DNA of 64,000 nucleotides from Pontederia crassipes (lineage: Eukaryota; Streptophyta; Magnoliopsida; Commelinales; Pontederiaceae), in the NCBI GenBank assembly GCA_030549335.1, contig CM060188.1, positions 5,084,001 to 5,148,000 on the forward strand, given 5' to 3'. Of the stretch, positions 36,516-49,590 are shown piece by piece. Both the position numbers and the translations under genes were made by a program. The notes under the pieces are model-generated. The model saw only the letters and a list, made by a program, of their open reading frames with translations. It had not been told where the DNA came from and searched no databases. Positions within the stretch are counted from its first letter, which is position 1; each line of letters opens with the position of its first letter.

Positions 36516-36839
36516 GCTGGGCCGTATGCATCCGGTACATCCTGGTAAAAGTTCAATGAATTATTGAGTCAAAATATATTTTAGTCATCCAAATGAGTTG
36601 TTGCTCAGTAATGTTCCAATCATATGAACTACAAAGTTCGTACTAAATTGCCCATTTCTTTGGTCTTTCTTTTTTTTTAAAGTACAATGTTTGGTTGAGG
36701 CAGAGCACCCATTCGCACGCTGACATGGTGTAGTTGTTAACTTCAAACTAGTAACTATTATATTATTTGCAATCAGTCATTTTCCTTCTTTCTCTTATAA
36801 TGGTTTAAGGTCAGTCTTGTGATAAAAAGAAAGAGGTAT
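36110..36839. other. Spacer between peroxidase A and the retrotransposon
   Basis: No gene is seen. It holds the AAT microsatellite at 36468-36514. Confidence 0.6.
36468..36514. repeat. (AAT)n microsatellite
   Basis: An uninterrupted AAT trinucleotide run of about 47 bp. Confidence 0.96.
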
Positions 36840-37208
36840 TATTGCGAATAGAACATCCAGAATCGATGAATAATCAAAATAATGAAAAAAAAAGAAGATG
36901 AACACAGAGATTTAACGTGATAAAACTCTCTTGATCAATGTGAACAAGAGAAAAACATCCACGGATAAAGGAGGTCGCCGTCAGAAATTTTCACTATGAG
37001 CCAAAAGAAAATATACATCATATAAAACCCTAACCCTCATATATAAAGGTCCATACCGCGGGGGGCTTCGCCCCTCGCACCCTCCCACGAGAATCTGTGG
37101 CGGACCCAAGCCCTCCACTTCCGCCACAGATTTTCATTTTTTCTTCTTTTTCATTTTTTTTCTTTCATAATTTTGGGTACAGAATATATAATTTAAGGCA
37201 CATCAACA
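36840..37208 (-). repeat. 3' LTR of the copia element, 369 bp
   Basis: It aligns along its length with 41248-41550 except for about 66 extra bases (about 37036-37101) holding a TATATAAA and a GC-rich GCGGGGGGCTTCGCCCC stretch. The plus-strand start TA replaces the expected TG, one of several differences from the other LTR. The plus-strand right end is CATCAACA. Confidence 0.9.
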
Positions 37209-37220
37209 AATCTCCACCTT
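37209..37220 (-). other. Polypurine tract of the copia element
   Basis: The minus strand reads AAGGTGGAGATT directly before the 3' LTR, the expected plus-strand primer site. Confidence 0.75.
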
Positions 37221-37554
37221 GACTTTAATTTCACAAAACTCTCAAAAAATAAAATGCTCAACATGCTCTCCTTTGCCGAATGACTCACGAGGGCCTAGCT
37301 TAATCTTTGCGTAACGCCCATCAAGTCTGAACAATAGTCGAACTTGGCAACAGGTAAGCTCTTTGTCATTATTCTGTTGGATTGTCATGTGTGCTAATCT
37401 TCTGAACTTGAATATCTTGTTTTTCCACAATATCTCGAACAAAATGATCTCACATCTATATGTTTTATTCTTTCATGATGCATTTGATCTTTTGTAAGAT
37501 GTATTGCGACTATTACAATATACAACAGTAGCTTCCTCTTTCATAGTGAGCTCT

Positions 37555-39075
37555 CCAACTAATCCTCTCAATCAGATAGTTTCTTTCACAACTTCAGTGA
37601 TGGCCATGTATTCAGCTTCAGTAGTGGATAATGCTACTGTATCATGCAAAATAGCTTTCCAACTCACAGTATAATCAGTAATAGTAAAGACATAACTAGT
37701 TAGGGACCTTCTTCTATCAAGATCTCCTGCAAAATCAGAATCAACATAGCCAATCAGTCCGGCTGAATTTCTACCAAGTTCTAAGCATACATCAGAAGTA
37801 CCTCTTAAATATCTCAGTATCCACTTAACAGCTTCTCAGTGTTTCTTTCTTGTATTAAACATATATCTACTAATAACACTGACAGTATGAGATATATCTG
37901 GACGAGTGCAAACCATTGCATACATAATGCTACCAACTGCACTACAGTAATGAACTTTTGACATATACCTTTTGTCTTCATCAGATTGAAGTGAACATGA
38001 AGCTGAGAGTTTAAAGTGTGTTGCAATCGGTGTACTGACAGTCTTAGCATTCTGCATTCCAAAACGCTCCAAATTTTTTCAATATATTTCTGTTGAGACA
38101 GAAATAGCCTTCCTGAACTTCTATCTCTAGAAATTTCAATTCCCAAAATCTTATTTGCTGCTCCAAAATCCTTCATCTCAAATTCAGAACTTAACTTATT
38201 TTTCAAAATATTAATTTCAGATATATCTTTTGCTGCAATTAACATATCATCAACATAGAACAACAAATAGATGAATGAACCATCGGCAAGTTGATTCAAA
38301 TAAACACAACTATCATATTTGCTTCTAACAAAACCAATACTCAACATGAAAGAATCAAATCTTTTATACCACTGCCGAGGGGATTGTTTAAGTCCATACA
38401 AAGACTTCTTCAGATGGCAAACTTGATCTTCTCTACCTTCAACATGAAAACACTTTGGCTGCTCCATATATATTTCTTCTTCTAGATCATCATGTAAGAA
38501 TGCAGTCTTAACATCTAGTTGTTCAAGTTCAAGATTCTGCAAAGCAACAATAGCAAGCAAAGTACGAATAGAAGTATGTTTCACAACTGGAGAGAACACA
38601 TCATGAAAATCAACACCCTCCACTTGACTGTACCCTTTTGCTACCAATCTTGCTTTGTACTTTGTCTCTTCATTATTGATTCCTTCTTTTTTCTTGAACA
38701 CCCATTTACAGTCAATAATCTTCTTATTCACGGATTATTTTATAGGATCCCAAGTGCCATTCTTCTGTAGAGATTTCATCTCCTCCTGCATTGCTATTAA
38801 CCACTTATTACAATCAAGACTTCGAATAGCTTCAAAGTAGGAGGAAGGATCAGGTAACTCAATATCTTCAGCAACACTTAATGCATAAGCGATCAGTTCT
38901 TCAAACCCGAGCCTTTGAAGTATTTTTATTTCTCTTCTCGGTCTATCACGAGCTAACATGTATTGCTGCTGAACTTGAGGTGATGTATGAACTTCGGGAG
39001 CATCATGAGTATCATTCTTTTCATCAGAAAAATTTGACAGTTCTAACTCCACCTTCTCCAAAGTTTTCTACTTTT
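37555..39075 (-). pseudogene. Copia reverse transcriptase and RNase H, broken
   Basis: The segment 38731-37814 keeps a long open frame with the RVT_2 core: CKWVFKKKEG, FSPVVKHTSIRTLLAI, LDVKTAFLHDDLEEEIYMEQ, YGLKQSPRQWYKRF and the catalytic YVDDML. A part upstream (39061-38735, QEEMKSLQKNGTWDPIK) is separated from it by a stop. After it a frameshift joins into YAMVCTRPDISH and the RNase H part (YVDSDFAGDLDRR, LSTTEAEYMA), which is cut by a further stop near 37577. The product would be the copy-making enzyme of the element. It is not functional as it stands. Confidence 0.9.
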
Positions 39076-40220
39076 CTATATCACCAATAATAGATAAATC
39101 TTTTCTCGATGAAGCATTACAGATTCATCAAAAGTAACATCTCTACTCATAATAAATTTCTTGATTTCAGGACACCATAATCTATAACCTTTAACACCAT
39201 ATTTATAACCAAGAAATATGCACTTCCTAGCTTTAGGTTCAAGCTTTCCATCATTAACATGTGCATATGCATGACAACCAAAAACTCTTAAATGTGAGTA
39301 ATTAGGAGAATTACCTGACCACACTTCTTCAGGAATTTTTAAGTCTAAGGATCGGTGAGGAGACCGATTCACTAAGTGACATGCCAGGTTAATAGCCTCT
39401 GCCCAAAATTACTTGCCAAGTCCTGCATTTGACAGCATACATCGTGCTCTTTCTATTGGAGTTCTGTTCATTCTTTCTGCGACTCCATTCTGTTGTGGAG
39501 TTCTCACAATTGTGTGATGCCTTGCAATACCTTCTTTGTCACAGAATTCATTGAACTTAGAATTACAGAATTCTAGTCCATTATCAGTCATCAGTTTCTT
39601 CACAACTTTTCCAAATTGCTTCTCTAGCAAAGTCTTACATGACTTGAATGTTTCGAATACATCATCTTTATACTTTGAAAATAGACCCAAACTTTTCTAG
39701 AGAAATCATCAATAAATGTCAGCAAATACATATTTCCTCCTTTCGAAGGAACCTGAGAAGGATCCCATAAATCTGAATGGATGTAATTAAGGGTTCCCTT
39801 CATCTTATGAATGGCTGAGTCGAAACTAACTCTCTTCTATTTTCCGAAGATACAATGCTCACACAGCTCTAACTTTCCAACTTTTGCACCAGAAAGAAGA
39901 CCTCTGTTACTGAGAACTTGCATGCCCTTCTCACTCATATGGCCCAAACGCATGTGCCATAACTTTGTACAATCTTCCTCTGAGGTAGATGAGACTGCTG
40001 CTGAACCTATCACCGTCGAACCTTGGAGAACATACAAACTATCGATTTTGAGGCCTTTCATCAACACAAGAGCACCACGATAAATTTTCATTCCATTAGA
40101 CTAAATAACAACTTTGCAACCATTTGAGTCTAAGACACCGAGAAAGATAAGATTCTTCTTCAGATCAGGAACATGTCTGACTTCTGATAATGTCCTAATA
40201 ATCACATCATGCATCTTAAT
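39076..40220 (-). pseudogene. Copia integrase region, broken
   Basis: It shows the HHCC zinc-binding start (LWHMRLGH, then CEHCIFGK), the first catalytic Asp in HSDLWDPS, the second in LMTDNGLEF and the Glu in NGVAERMN, so the DDE triad is recognisable. Stops at about 40102 and 39834, and a break near 39690, interrupt it. The C-terminal part (VFGCHAYAHV, ARKCIFLGY) stays open at 39372-39076. Confidence 0.88.
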
Positions 40221-41213
40221 CTAAATGGACCCAATACCAACAGTCTTACAGGCAGCATTGTTGCCCATAAAAATGACTCCACTTTCAACAGATTTGTACG
40301 TGGAGAACCAATCTCGATTGGGACACATATGGTATGAGCATCCAGAATCGAGAATCCATTCACTTGATGATATAAATTTGTTTGATGCCGTTACCAACAG
40401 AACATCTTCATTATCACTTTTTGCTACACCGGCATCTGCAACTTCAGCCTTCTGATTTTCCTTCTCGTTGCCATCGTTAATCCTTTTATTCTTATTCTGT
40501 AATTTGTAACACTCTGCTTTGATATGACCCTTCTTCTTGCAATAATTGCAGACTTTATCTCTGTTCTTCGACTTAGATCTGGATCTATATTGATTTTGAT
40601 TTCTCGTCTGATGTCTATCTCTTGCGATCAGACCTGAGGCTTGATCATCAAATTTGCTGCTTGATCCCAATTCATTATCCAACTTTTCTTTGCTCAGCAG
40701 TCTGCCCTTAAAATCTACAAACGTGAGTTTGTCCCTATCGCAGATCATCGTCTCCTTAAAGGTTTTATATGAAGATGGCAGAGAACAAAGAAGTAATAGG
40801 GCCTGATCTTCATCATCAACCTTTGCATCTACGTTCTTCAAATCATTGATTAGGGCAATGAACTCATTGATATGTGATTTGATCGACGTACCTTCGGCCA
40901 TACGAAAGATGTACATCCGCTGCTTCAACACAAGTCGATTCGCTAGGGTTTTCGTCAGATACAGAGTTTCCAACTTCGTCCAAAGACCGGCCGTCGTCTT
41001 CTCTGCGAGAACTTTCTGAAGAGGCACAACTGAATCGCAGGCATGGCCTTCTCGTCGAGATCCTCCCAGACGGACGCCTCCATGGTGTCGGCTTTTGACC
41101 CACAGCGCCTTCTTCAACCCATTCTGAACCAGGATGGCATGCATCCGAACCTGCCACAAACTGAAATTTGTGTTCCCGTCGAATTTCTCGATGTCGAACT
41201 TCGTTGTAGTCAT
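40221..41213 (-). pseudogene. Copia gag-protease, frameshifted
   Basis: The start at 41213 gives MTTTKFDIEKFDG, the usual Tnt1-type gag opening. Between about 41100 and 41030 two compensating shifts replace the conserved stretch; the expected WEDLDEKAM residues are found in another frame there. Beyond it the UBN2 gag (LYLTKTLANRL), the CCHC knuckle CNYCKKKGHIKAEC and the protease motif ILDSGCSYHM follow in frame. A TAG at about 40221-40223 ends the frame before the integrase. Confidence 0.88.
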
Positions 41214-41232
41214 CTTCGCGAAAAGAAACTCG

Positions 41233-41244
41233 GCTCTGATACCA
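41233..41244 (-). other. Primer-binding site, initiator Met tRNA
   Basis: The minus strand reads TGGTATCAGAGC three bases inside the 5' LTR, complementary to the 3' end of plant initiator Met tRNA and standard for Ty1-copia. Confidence 0.9.
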
Positions 41245-41247
41245 ATT

Positions 41248-41550
41248 TGTTGCGAATAGAACACCGATGATCGATGAATAATCAAAACAACGAAAGAAAG
41301 AGAAGATGGACACAAAGATTTAACGTGGTAAAATTTTCTTGTTCAATGTGAACAAGAGAGAAACATCCACGGGCAAAGGAGGTCGCCGCCAGAAATTTTC
41401 ACTATGAGCCAAAAGAGAATATACATCATATATAACTCTAACGGCCCAAGCTCTCCGCTTCCGCCACATATTCTCATTTTTTCTCTTTTTTCATTTTTTT
41501 CTTTCATAATTTTGGGTACAAGGTACATAATAATTCAAGGCACATCAACA
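41248..41550 (-). repeat. 5' LTR of the copia element, 303 bp
   Basis: On the minus strand it begins TGTTGATGTGCC and ends CGCAACA, giving the TG...CA ends. It lacks the 66 bp that hold the TATA-like motif in the other LTR, so its promoter is probably damaged. Confidence 0.9.
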
Positions 41551-41555
41551 TGTAT

Positions 41556-42787
41556 ATACTGCACGTACTATAATAAGTTGATCGACATATTATATATTAT
41601 TGTTCATCAAAATCAAATTTGTATAATAGGTCAATCCACTTACCATTCAGCATATAAGCATGCAATATACTTATTTTACTCTAAAAGAAAATACACCAAG
41701 GATATTATAAAGACCAGGGAAGAAAAGACCAACTCCTTTCTTTATTATACATTATACTATGATTTGTGTTTTTTAAAATATTAATGAAGAATTAATTATT
41801 TTTAACTATTTTATTAATTAGTTTTTTTATAGTAGAATTAGTATTAATTACATTAACATTATTTTGTTACCAACTAAATTAAATTAATGCGTAAAAAAAA
41901 ATTATATACAAATTACATAATAATTTTTATTTTTCATATTATGTACTGCTTCATAATTGGGTTAACAGTTGGCTTCAAAGGAGCCTTCCTAATTATGCTA
42001 ATATTAAATGTAGTAATTACTTTACATTGTTGAACAACCAATTTCACAAGTTCATAATTACCTTGATTGTTAGAAAATAATTTGAATAATAAGTTTTCGA
42101 TCATGGTAAATAAGTTAGGAATATTATTATTTACATTAGAAATATTTTTAAAAAATTTTACACATTTCAATCTACAAAAAAAATTTAATTAAAATGTGGA
42201 AATATGTAAATAAGTTATACGATAAGGTTAATTTGATATTATCAATATTTAATATTTTTGTGAGCTTCGAACAATATCTATTATATATGAATTTTAGAAT
42301 ATTTAATCAACATATTAAAAATACTTTATATTTTATATATTATATTATATTATATTATATTATTTTGCTTATATTATATTCAAACGCTCTTGAATGTTTT
42401 TTCCCATAATTTTATTGAACACGAAACAAAAATATATACACCTAGTGAATTAGTGTCAAATGCTACTTTAAAGATGTCAAGTTCATCTAGCTCGGAGGAG
42501 ATATATCTTTTCCCATTTTAAAGATGTGCATATTTAATGAACCCCTCCACCATTTGTTGAAGTCGATGACCACCTTTCCAGACAGTACGTGCATAAGAAA
42601 TCAACGTATCCCATAAAACTCATTAACTTGGAATTTGTTGCTATTATTCGCCAACTTATAAATTAGCCCCCCAATCCATGCAAGGCACGCAAATATGGTC
42701 GGCTACGGCAAAACAAAGACAGAACGTACACGTACATCCTCGTACCACAACAAGGCCTAATTAATGCATGTTGCGTTATTGCGTTCA
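41556..42787. other. AT-rich spacer
   Basis: No gene or clear element is seen. It includes a short TTATA-type tandem array near 42336-42362. Confidence 0.55.
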
Positions 42788-44040
42788 TTAGTTGATCACC
42801 CTGCAGTTGGCACGTATCTCGCCTCGACTCCCCGTCAGCACCTCGATTCGGCCCATCTTCGCCATCGCCGCGGCGAACTTTTTCTGGAAGAAGAAGCCGT
42901 CGGAGGCGTATCGCTTCACCAGGATGGAAGCTGCGCCGCCGTCGGAGAGCAGGGTCTGGTCAGAAGTGAGCAGCCCGCGGCGCACCAGGATGTTCTTGTA
43001 GTAGCTGTTGTCGAACATCGTCGAACTGCCAGGATCCAAGGCCACCGCGGCGTCGCTCCCCGGCGTCGGGCACCGCTGCCTCAGCTGCGCAGCGTACGCC
43101 GCGTCCAGGGTCGGATCGGCGCTCCCGTTGAGGCCGGAGCCGTACAGACGGCCGGAGAAGGCGCCACAGTGGCTGCGGCCTATCGTGTGTGCACCTGGTC
43201 CATGCATGTAATCGTGTAATAAACGCCATGGGGCCATTTCAACATGCAAAAAGTTAGCTTGATAGAGTGTACATTATGTACATTACCTGAGAGAGTGACA
43301 AGGTCGTCTTGGTCAAGTTCTTTGCTGGCAAAGAGTGAAGCGAGACGGGATTGATTTAGAAAAGATGGAGGGAGGTCTTTGGTATCTTCTATTCTCGATA
43401 TCCGTCCATCTCTTCTCCCTGCAGGCACCTCGTAGGGAAGTCCACCACTCTGTACGTAATCGAACAAGTCGTTGGCACTCGGCATCGTAACAGCGCGTGG
43501 TAATAGTAGATAAATGTCTGAAACCACACTTACGAGAAGAACAGCGTCCCTGGCGGCAAACGCAAGGATGTCCGCGCATGAGACCGTCCCAGGACACGCT
43601 TCTTCCAGCCTCCACTTGGCGTAGTCTACGACTTCAAAACCGCGCAGGCTCAGATTCGGAAGGGCGTCCTTCTCGGCCACGTTGCCGCTGGTGGAATCGA
43701 TGAGAACTGATCCATCACAGCCCTGTTTTATAGTGCTTCCAAGCATTTAATTGCATGAGTTATATTAAGCTAGCCATTTGGCATCAAACTAAAACCTTTC
43801 TGATTATTAGCTACGTACTCTAACGAAGCAGTCATGGAAGTGCAGCCTCAGGAGGCCGGCGGCGTTGCCGACGTTGTCCGCGACGCCTTCGGCGACCTCC
43901 TCGCGGACTATGAGCTCAGCTTGGGGACAGCTTGAGCAGTAGAATCCGACTTGGAGTTGTCCTTCCGACCTAACAGCATTCAGGCACATTGACACAGCAA
44001 TGGCTAGCAGGAAAACATGACCATTTCGGTTTGTAGCCAT
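42788..44040 (-). CDS. Class III secretory peroxidase, copy B
   Basis: Four exons (44040-43819, 43722-43534, 43449-43287, 43194-42788) give 326 aa with introns of 96, 84 and 92 bp in phases 0, 0 and 1. Exon lengths equal those of copy A (222, 189, 163 and 407 nt). Residues 1-27 form a signal peptide; the mature N-terminus is [12 protein letters not shown], where the Cys of FYC is an extra. [37 protein letters not shown] and [11 protein letters not shown] keep the distal and proximal haem residues and disulfides. The C-terminus is [10 protein letters not shown]. It is predicted to be active and secreted. It is a tandem duplicate of the genes at 34.7 and 48 kb. Confidence 0.95.
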
Positions 44041-44108
44041 TATGTATGTGGTGTAACAAATTACTATGGCCTCCGATGTAAGCGTGCCATTGGAGTTCTC
44101 ATTGCACC

Positions 44109-44118
44109 TATATATATA
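44109..44118 (-). promoter_or_regulatory. Possible TATA box of peroxidase B
   Basis: TATATATATA lies about 70 bp upstream of the start codon of copy B. A pyrimidine tract (minus-strand TC run, 44131-44171) follows just upstream of it. Confidence 0.45.
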
Positions 44119-44127
44119 GAGAGAAGA

Positions 44128-44130
<3 letters not shown>

Positions 44131-44171
<41 letters not shown>
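44131..44171. repeat. (GA)n microsatellite
   Basis: A GA run of 41 bp in the peroxidase B promoter region. Confidence 0.96.
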
Positions 44172-44172
<1 letters not shown>

Positions 44173-45805
44173 ATATATTTATTTTGTACACAAGTCCGTT
44201 TTAGGCTTTAGAGAGATGATGGTATACACGGAAGTTGAGCATATTTATCTTATATATTTGCATTTGTTTCAAACGATTCGTTCTTGTATATTTGTGGGGT
44301 GGCCATTTGATGGTGGAACATTGTAGGGTCGATGAAGCTTGCTTGCACCACTCCTTGTTGCGAAATTGTTGCCAATCTTAGGATTCGTCTTTTTGCTTTT
44401 TTTTTTTAAAAAAAATTGGAGCTAACTAATTGAGACCTACCAAAGCAAGCTTAATTCCACATCACATTGATCAATTAGATTTCTCTAGAAACTAAATATC
44501 AGTAAGTAGATTAACATGGTAAAATGTACTTAATCATTACTTAACATGAGAAGGAATTAGAAACATGAAATAACCCACTAAATCGAGGGAAAATCAGAGA
44601 GCAAGATACGAGATTTTACAAGGTAAATATGTTACTTGTGACTACACTAGCAAAGCTTGATTCAACTTTGAATAACTACATGCATACATATTCACAATAA
44701 TTCAACCCTCAATTATATACATGGAGTCGGAATCAGCATTTAATTAGCAAAGCTACGAAGCTCAACCCTCGATTAGCTATTAGGCTGAGATCTCACGTTT
44801 GCCACAGAGTTCTTTTCATAGTTAAATCCACTCAATTTATTTTACCGTATAGAGCTTTTGATTAGGGGTATATGAGAACTCAGATTAAGCACATCTACCA
44901 CATTTCTTACCCAGAATCAATCGATGCATATCCACAGTTTCCTTAACTGAAATATTATTGCTTCATCAGTTCTTTATCTTCTTTCAAGGTATCTATAAGA
45001 TGTATACATCATGGACCTAAAAGAAAGTAGCCAATGGGATTCGTGCACCACAATTTAAAGAATGATTGCTACCTCTACGCGTTGCCATAAATAAATAAAT
45101 AAATAAATGTATATATAGTTATGTGTCTATATATGTATATATGTTTATGATATCAAGAAATCAAATTGATTAGGTGATATAAGTAGTCACGAAAGTCATA
45201 TAAGTAGAAAATTTTCCAGCAGCATTAATTGTTCATGAATGTGATGAACTGTCTCCATATATATATACACTTATCCCTACAGTATTAATTTTCTCCACCA
45301 TCATATTAAATTAGTAATTGGAGCTAGGCACATTAAACTGCAGGTCTGTAGCCACTGCCCACTACTAGGTTGAAGACCCCAACAAGCAGCTAGCTCAAGC
45401 CTGCAAGAAATCAACAAAATTCTTGCCATTATATATATGCTTGTTATATGTTCCAATAATTGAAAATACCTCTTTGTCATGGGCACGGTTTATATAAAAA
45501 AAATGAATTATTTGCCTATCATAAGTCTTCTCAATTTAACTTGGGAAAATAGTTTCTAACAATATCTGATCCATTAATTGACTCGCTCACTCGTTATAGT
45601 ACGAGACAAACGTGACGAGAGCCATCTCAAGCCCCAGTTGCAATCCACTTCACCGACGTAGAAATTAACTTCAATGTCCATTTGTGAATGCTACGTAACT
45701 AAACCTATTGATAGTTCTAGCTACTTAATTATGATTCTTAGCTATATTTCACAATAGTAAATTTCTAACATATATGTTTAATGAGTGTGTGACGTGTCTT
45801 CCATA
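44172..45805. other. Intergenic DNA
   Basis: No gene is supported; no element was recognised. Confidence 0.5.
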
Positions 45806-46119
45806 TGAAACACGTGTGAAGTGACTTTAGACCTATTTTTATTTATTTATTTTTATATATTTTTCCGTTGATAATTTAGAGGATCATTGAGGATAACAAA
45901 TATATAATTTAAATCATTAATAATAATTTTTTTATCATTTTTTAATTTTGATGAACTTTTGCACATTATTATCCATCTTAATGGATATAATCATTTTATC
46001 TAACTTATAATCTTATAAAACTATTTTTTATTATTATGAATGATCCTTTAACCTATTAATAAAAAAGATATAAAAAAATAAAGAAAAATATATCTAAAGT
46101 CGCTTCTTACGTGTTTCAC
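45806..46119. mobile_element. Foldback MITE, about 314 bp, family unclear
   Basis: The left arm (TGAAACACGTGTGAAGTGAC, then TTTAGACCTATTTTTATT) is the imperfect inverted repeat of the right arm, which ends TCTAAAGTCGCTTCTTACG and TGTTTCA. Inner segments (GAGGATCATTGA and GAATGATCCTTTAA) are also inverted. No convincing target-site duplication was found, so the exact ends are uncertain. Confidence 0.65.
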
Positions 46120-46131
46120 ATGCTCATTTTT

Positions 46132-46133
<2 letters not shown>

Positions 46134-46173
<40 letters not shown>
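46134..46173. repeat. (AT)n microsatellite
   Basis: An uninterrupted AT run of 40 bp just beyond the foldback MITE. Confidence 0.96.
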
Positions 46174-46175
<2 letters not shown>

Positions 46176-47984
46176 CGTGTAAACCTTTTTTCAGTTTACA
46201 CCGCAACATATCCAATATATATAGATGCGTGTGTAGTTGTGAGTTTTCATCGATTTTTTTTTTTGTGTGTATCCCCTCAAAAAAAAAAAATTGTATACAA
46301 ATTAAAATTTCCGAAGAAGTTCTGATCAGGGTTTGGTTTCTACAACTTGAACTACGTAAGAACACAAAGTAGGTTAGCTAATTCGATCCAGATTACGAAG
46401 GATTAGGACCACATATATAGTGGAGTGGAATTTTCGTCGTTACTAGATTTAATTAATTTTGGCGAAAGTGAATGGCATGTGAATGCATGTGTTAATCATT
46501 TTTTACGTGCACATATATTTAAATTATATATCTTGTATCGGGCCATAGGCCAACATAAACATCCAAATTACGAGAGCTTGAGGCAGTGTTTGAATCGTTG
46601 AACTAAAATTTCATTTAGTTATCTGGAATCATTAAATTTCATAGATTTGTTATGATTGTGTATTTGGATGAAAGTTTTTATGAAGAGTTACGAGGCGAAT
46701 TATAGAGATAAGTTTTGATCGCGAGGAAGAATTTTTCACCTGAATTTGTGCGTTGACTAGAATTTTGATTCTAATGGAGCTCATCGAAATTTTATGTGCT
46801 GTTTGGCAAAACTAAACTAAATTCTGACGTTTAATTCTTATCCAAATAGAGTCTCATTTGAAACAACTTTTCAGTTGCATGTACAATTTACTTTATTTTA
46901 CAATAATGTTTGGTGAAACTTTCAAATTTTACTATCTTTCATAATTGTCTTTTGTCCACAGCACATTTTGTACTTTTGCCAAAAGTTAGAGATGAATTTT
47001 TTTAAAAAAGAAAAGCTACCCTAAACGCAATCAAAATTAGCAGAATTAAGTCTTAAGCGTTTGATGGATAGTCTTCGAGTAGTCTGCTGTAAATTCAAGT
47101 CCCGAATCACTTTGACATGTCGACTGGGTACATCATACATATGCATAGTATTTGTTACTAGCTTTGATTGGCATATACATGAATGACAGTTTAGGTTGAA
47201 TTGAAGCTGCAAAAAGATGAAATAGCCATATGGATTAATTATCTATGATTTATTCAAAAGAAATACTTTATATATGTATATATGATTATATGCATATAAT
47301 TTATGGCACAATTAACTAGAAAGCATAGAAATGTAGGCAAACAATGTCGGGCCCATGAAACTATTTGTCCTTATTTATGGATTTTTCTCCTTATTTATAG
47401 TTCCACTATTTTCCTCTATTTATATCATCTTCAATCTATGGCTTATTATGGATATTTTTCTCCGTGATTTTTTTTCACTGTTTGTCCTGATTTATGCCTT
47501 GTGCAAATTTATGATACTTTTTTTTCCATCATCACAACTAATTCTAATCACAATAAATGATCATAACTAATAATATGCTAATACGTACATATACATGTGC
47601 AATGAAAATAAATACATCTAAATAGGCAAGAAAATACTTGACTGCGTATTCAGTTTATACAACATAAAGAAAAAAAAATTTGTCAAACACGAACAATATG
47701 GAATTAAGAACAGCACTTAAAAACACAACATGAACTAGTTATTTTTGCTTTCCATGCACATTTTTTTTTGGGCTGTTGGTATACAATTTTGCATCAAGTC
47801 CGTGAGATGATCCGAGTGACGGCCTCCAATCCACACGTAAAAGGGCACAACACATGAAGCCAAGATATCCACTGCAATCATGTGATTAAAAAGCAATAAT
47901 TATCTGCTCGATCGCCTCAACATTTCATACAAAGTTGACTGCCAGAACACCATGAACACAGTGGCAACGATGAACCCAGCAAAT
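46174..47984. other. Intergenic DNA
   Basis: No gene is supported. The region 46575-46860 has TTTGAATCG and CCAAATAGAGTC near its ends and may be an old MITE; the ends do not match well enough to call. The last part is likely 3' UTR of peroxidase C. Confidence 0.5.
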
Positions 47985-49565
<1,581 letters not shown>

Positions 49566-49582
49566 CTAAGCCTAGGAGTCCT

Positions 49583-49590
49583 CTATATAG
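49583..49590 (-). promoter_or_regulatory. Possible TATA box of peroxidase C
   Basis: CTATATAG lies about 105 bp upstream of the start codon; transcription would begin just before the GA tract. Confidence 0.5.

Larger units (their letters stand above)
36840..41550 (-). mobile_element. Degenerate Ty1-copia retrotransposon (Tork/Tnt1 type)
   Basis: A complete but dead 4.7-kb element on the minus strand. Two LTRs bound an interior in the copia order gag, protease, integrase, reverse transcriptase, RNase H. A primer-binding site for initiator Met tRNA and a polypurine tract are in place. Flanks read GGTAT (36835-36839) and TGTAT (41551-41555), a 5-bp duplication with one mismatch. Stops and frameshifts interrupt every domain, so it cannot encode its own proteins. 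The gag zinc knuckle, YVDD box and DSG protease resemble the tobacco Tnt1 family. It lies between peroxidases A and B in the same orientation as both genes. Confidence 0.95.

Noticed and set aside
36843-37208. Left copia LTR starting at the TG of 36843
   Set aside because: Comparison with the other LTR and the primer-binding site puts the boundary at 36840, where TG has mutated to TA; this also gives the 4-of-5 matching duplication.
37814-38731. Host gene coding for a 305-aa protein
   Set aside because: It is the reverse transcriptase of the copia element, with the YVDD box, and lies between its LTRs.
36835-41555. Reading the copia element as intact and mobile
   Set aside because: Stops or frameshifts occur in gag, integrase, reverse transcriptase and RNase H parts, and the 5' LTR lacks the TATA-like block.
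46575-46860. Possible MITE with TTTGAATCG and CCAAATAGAGTC ends
   Set aside because: The ends do not form a convincing inverted repeat and no flanking duplication was seen.
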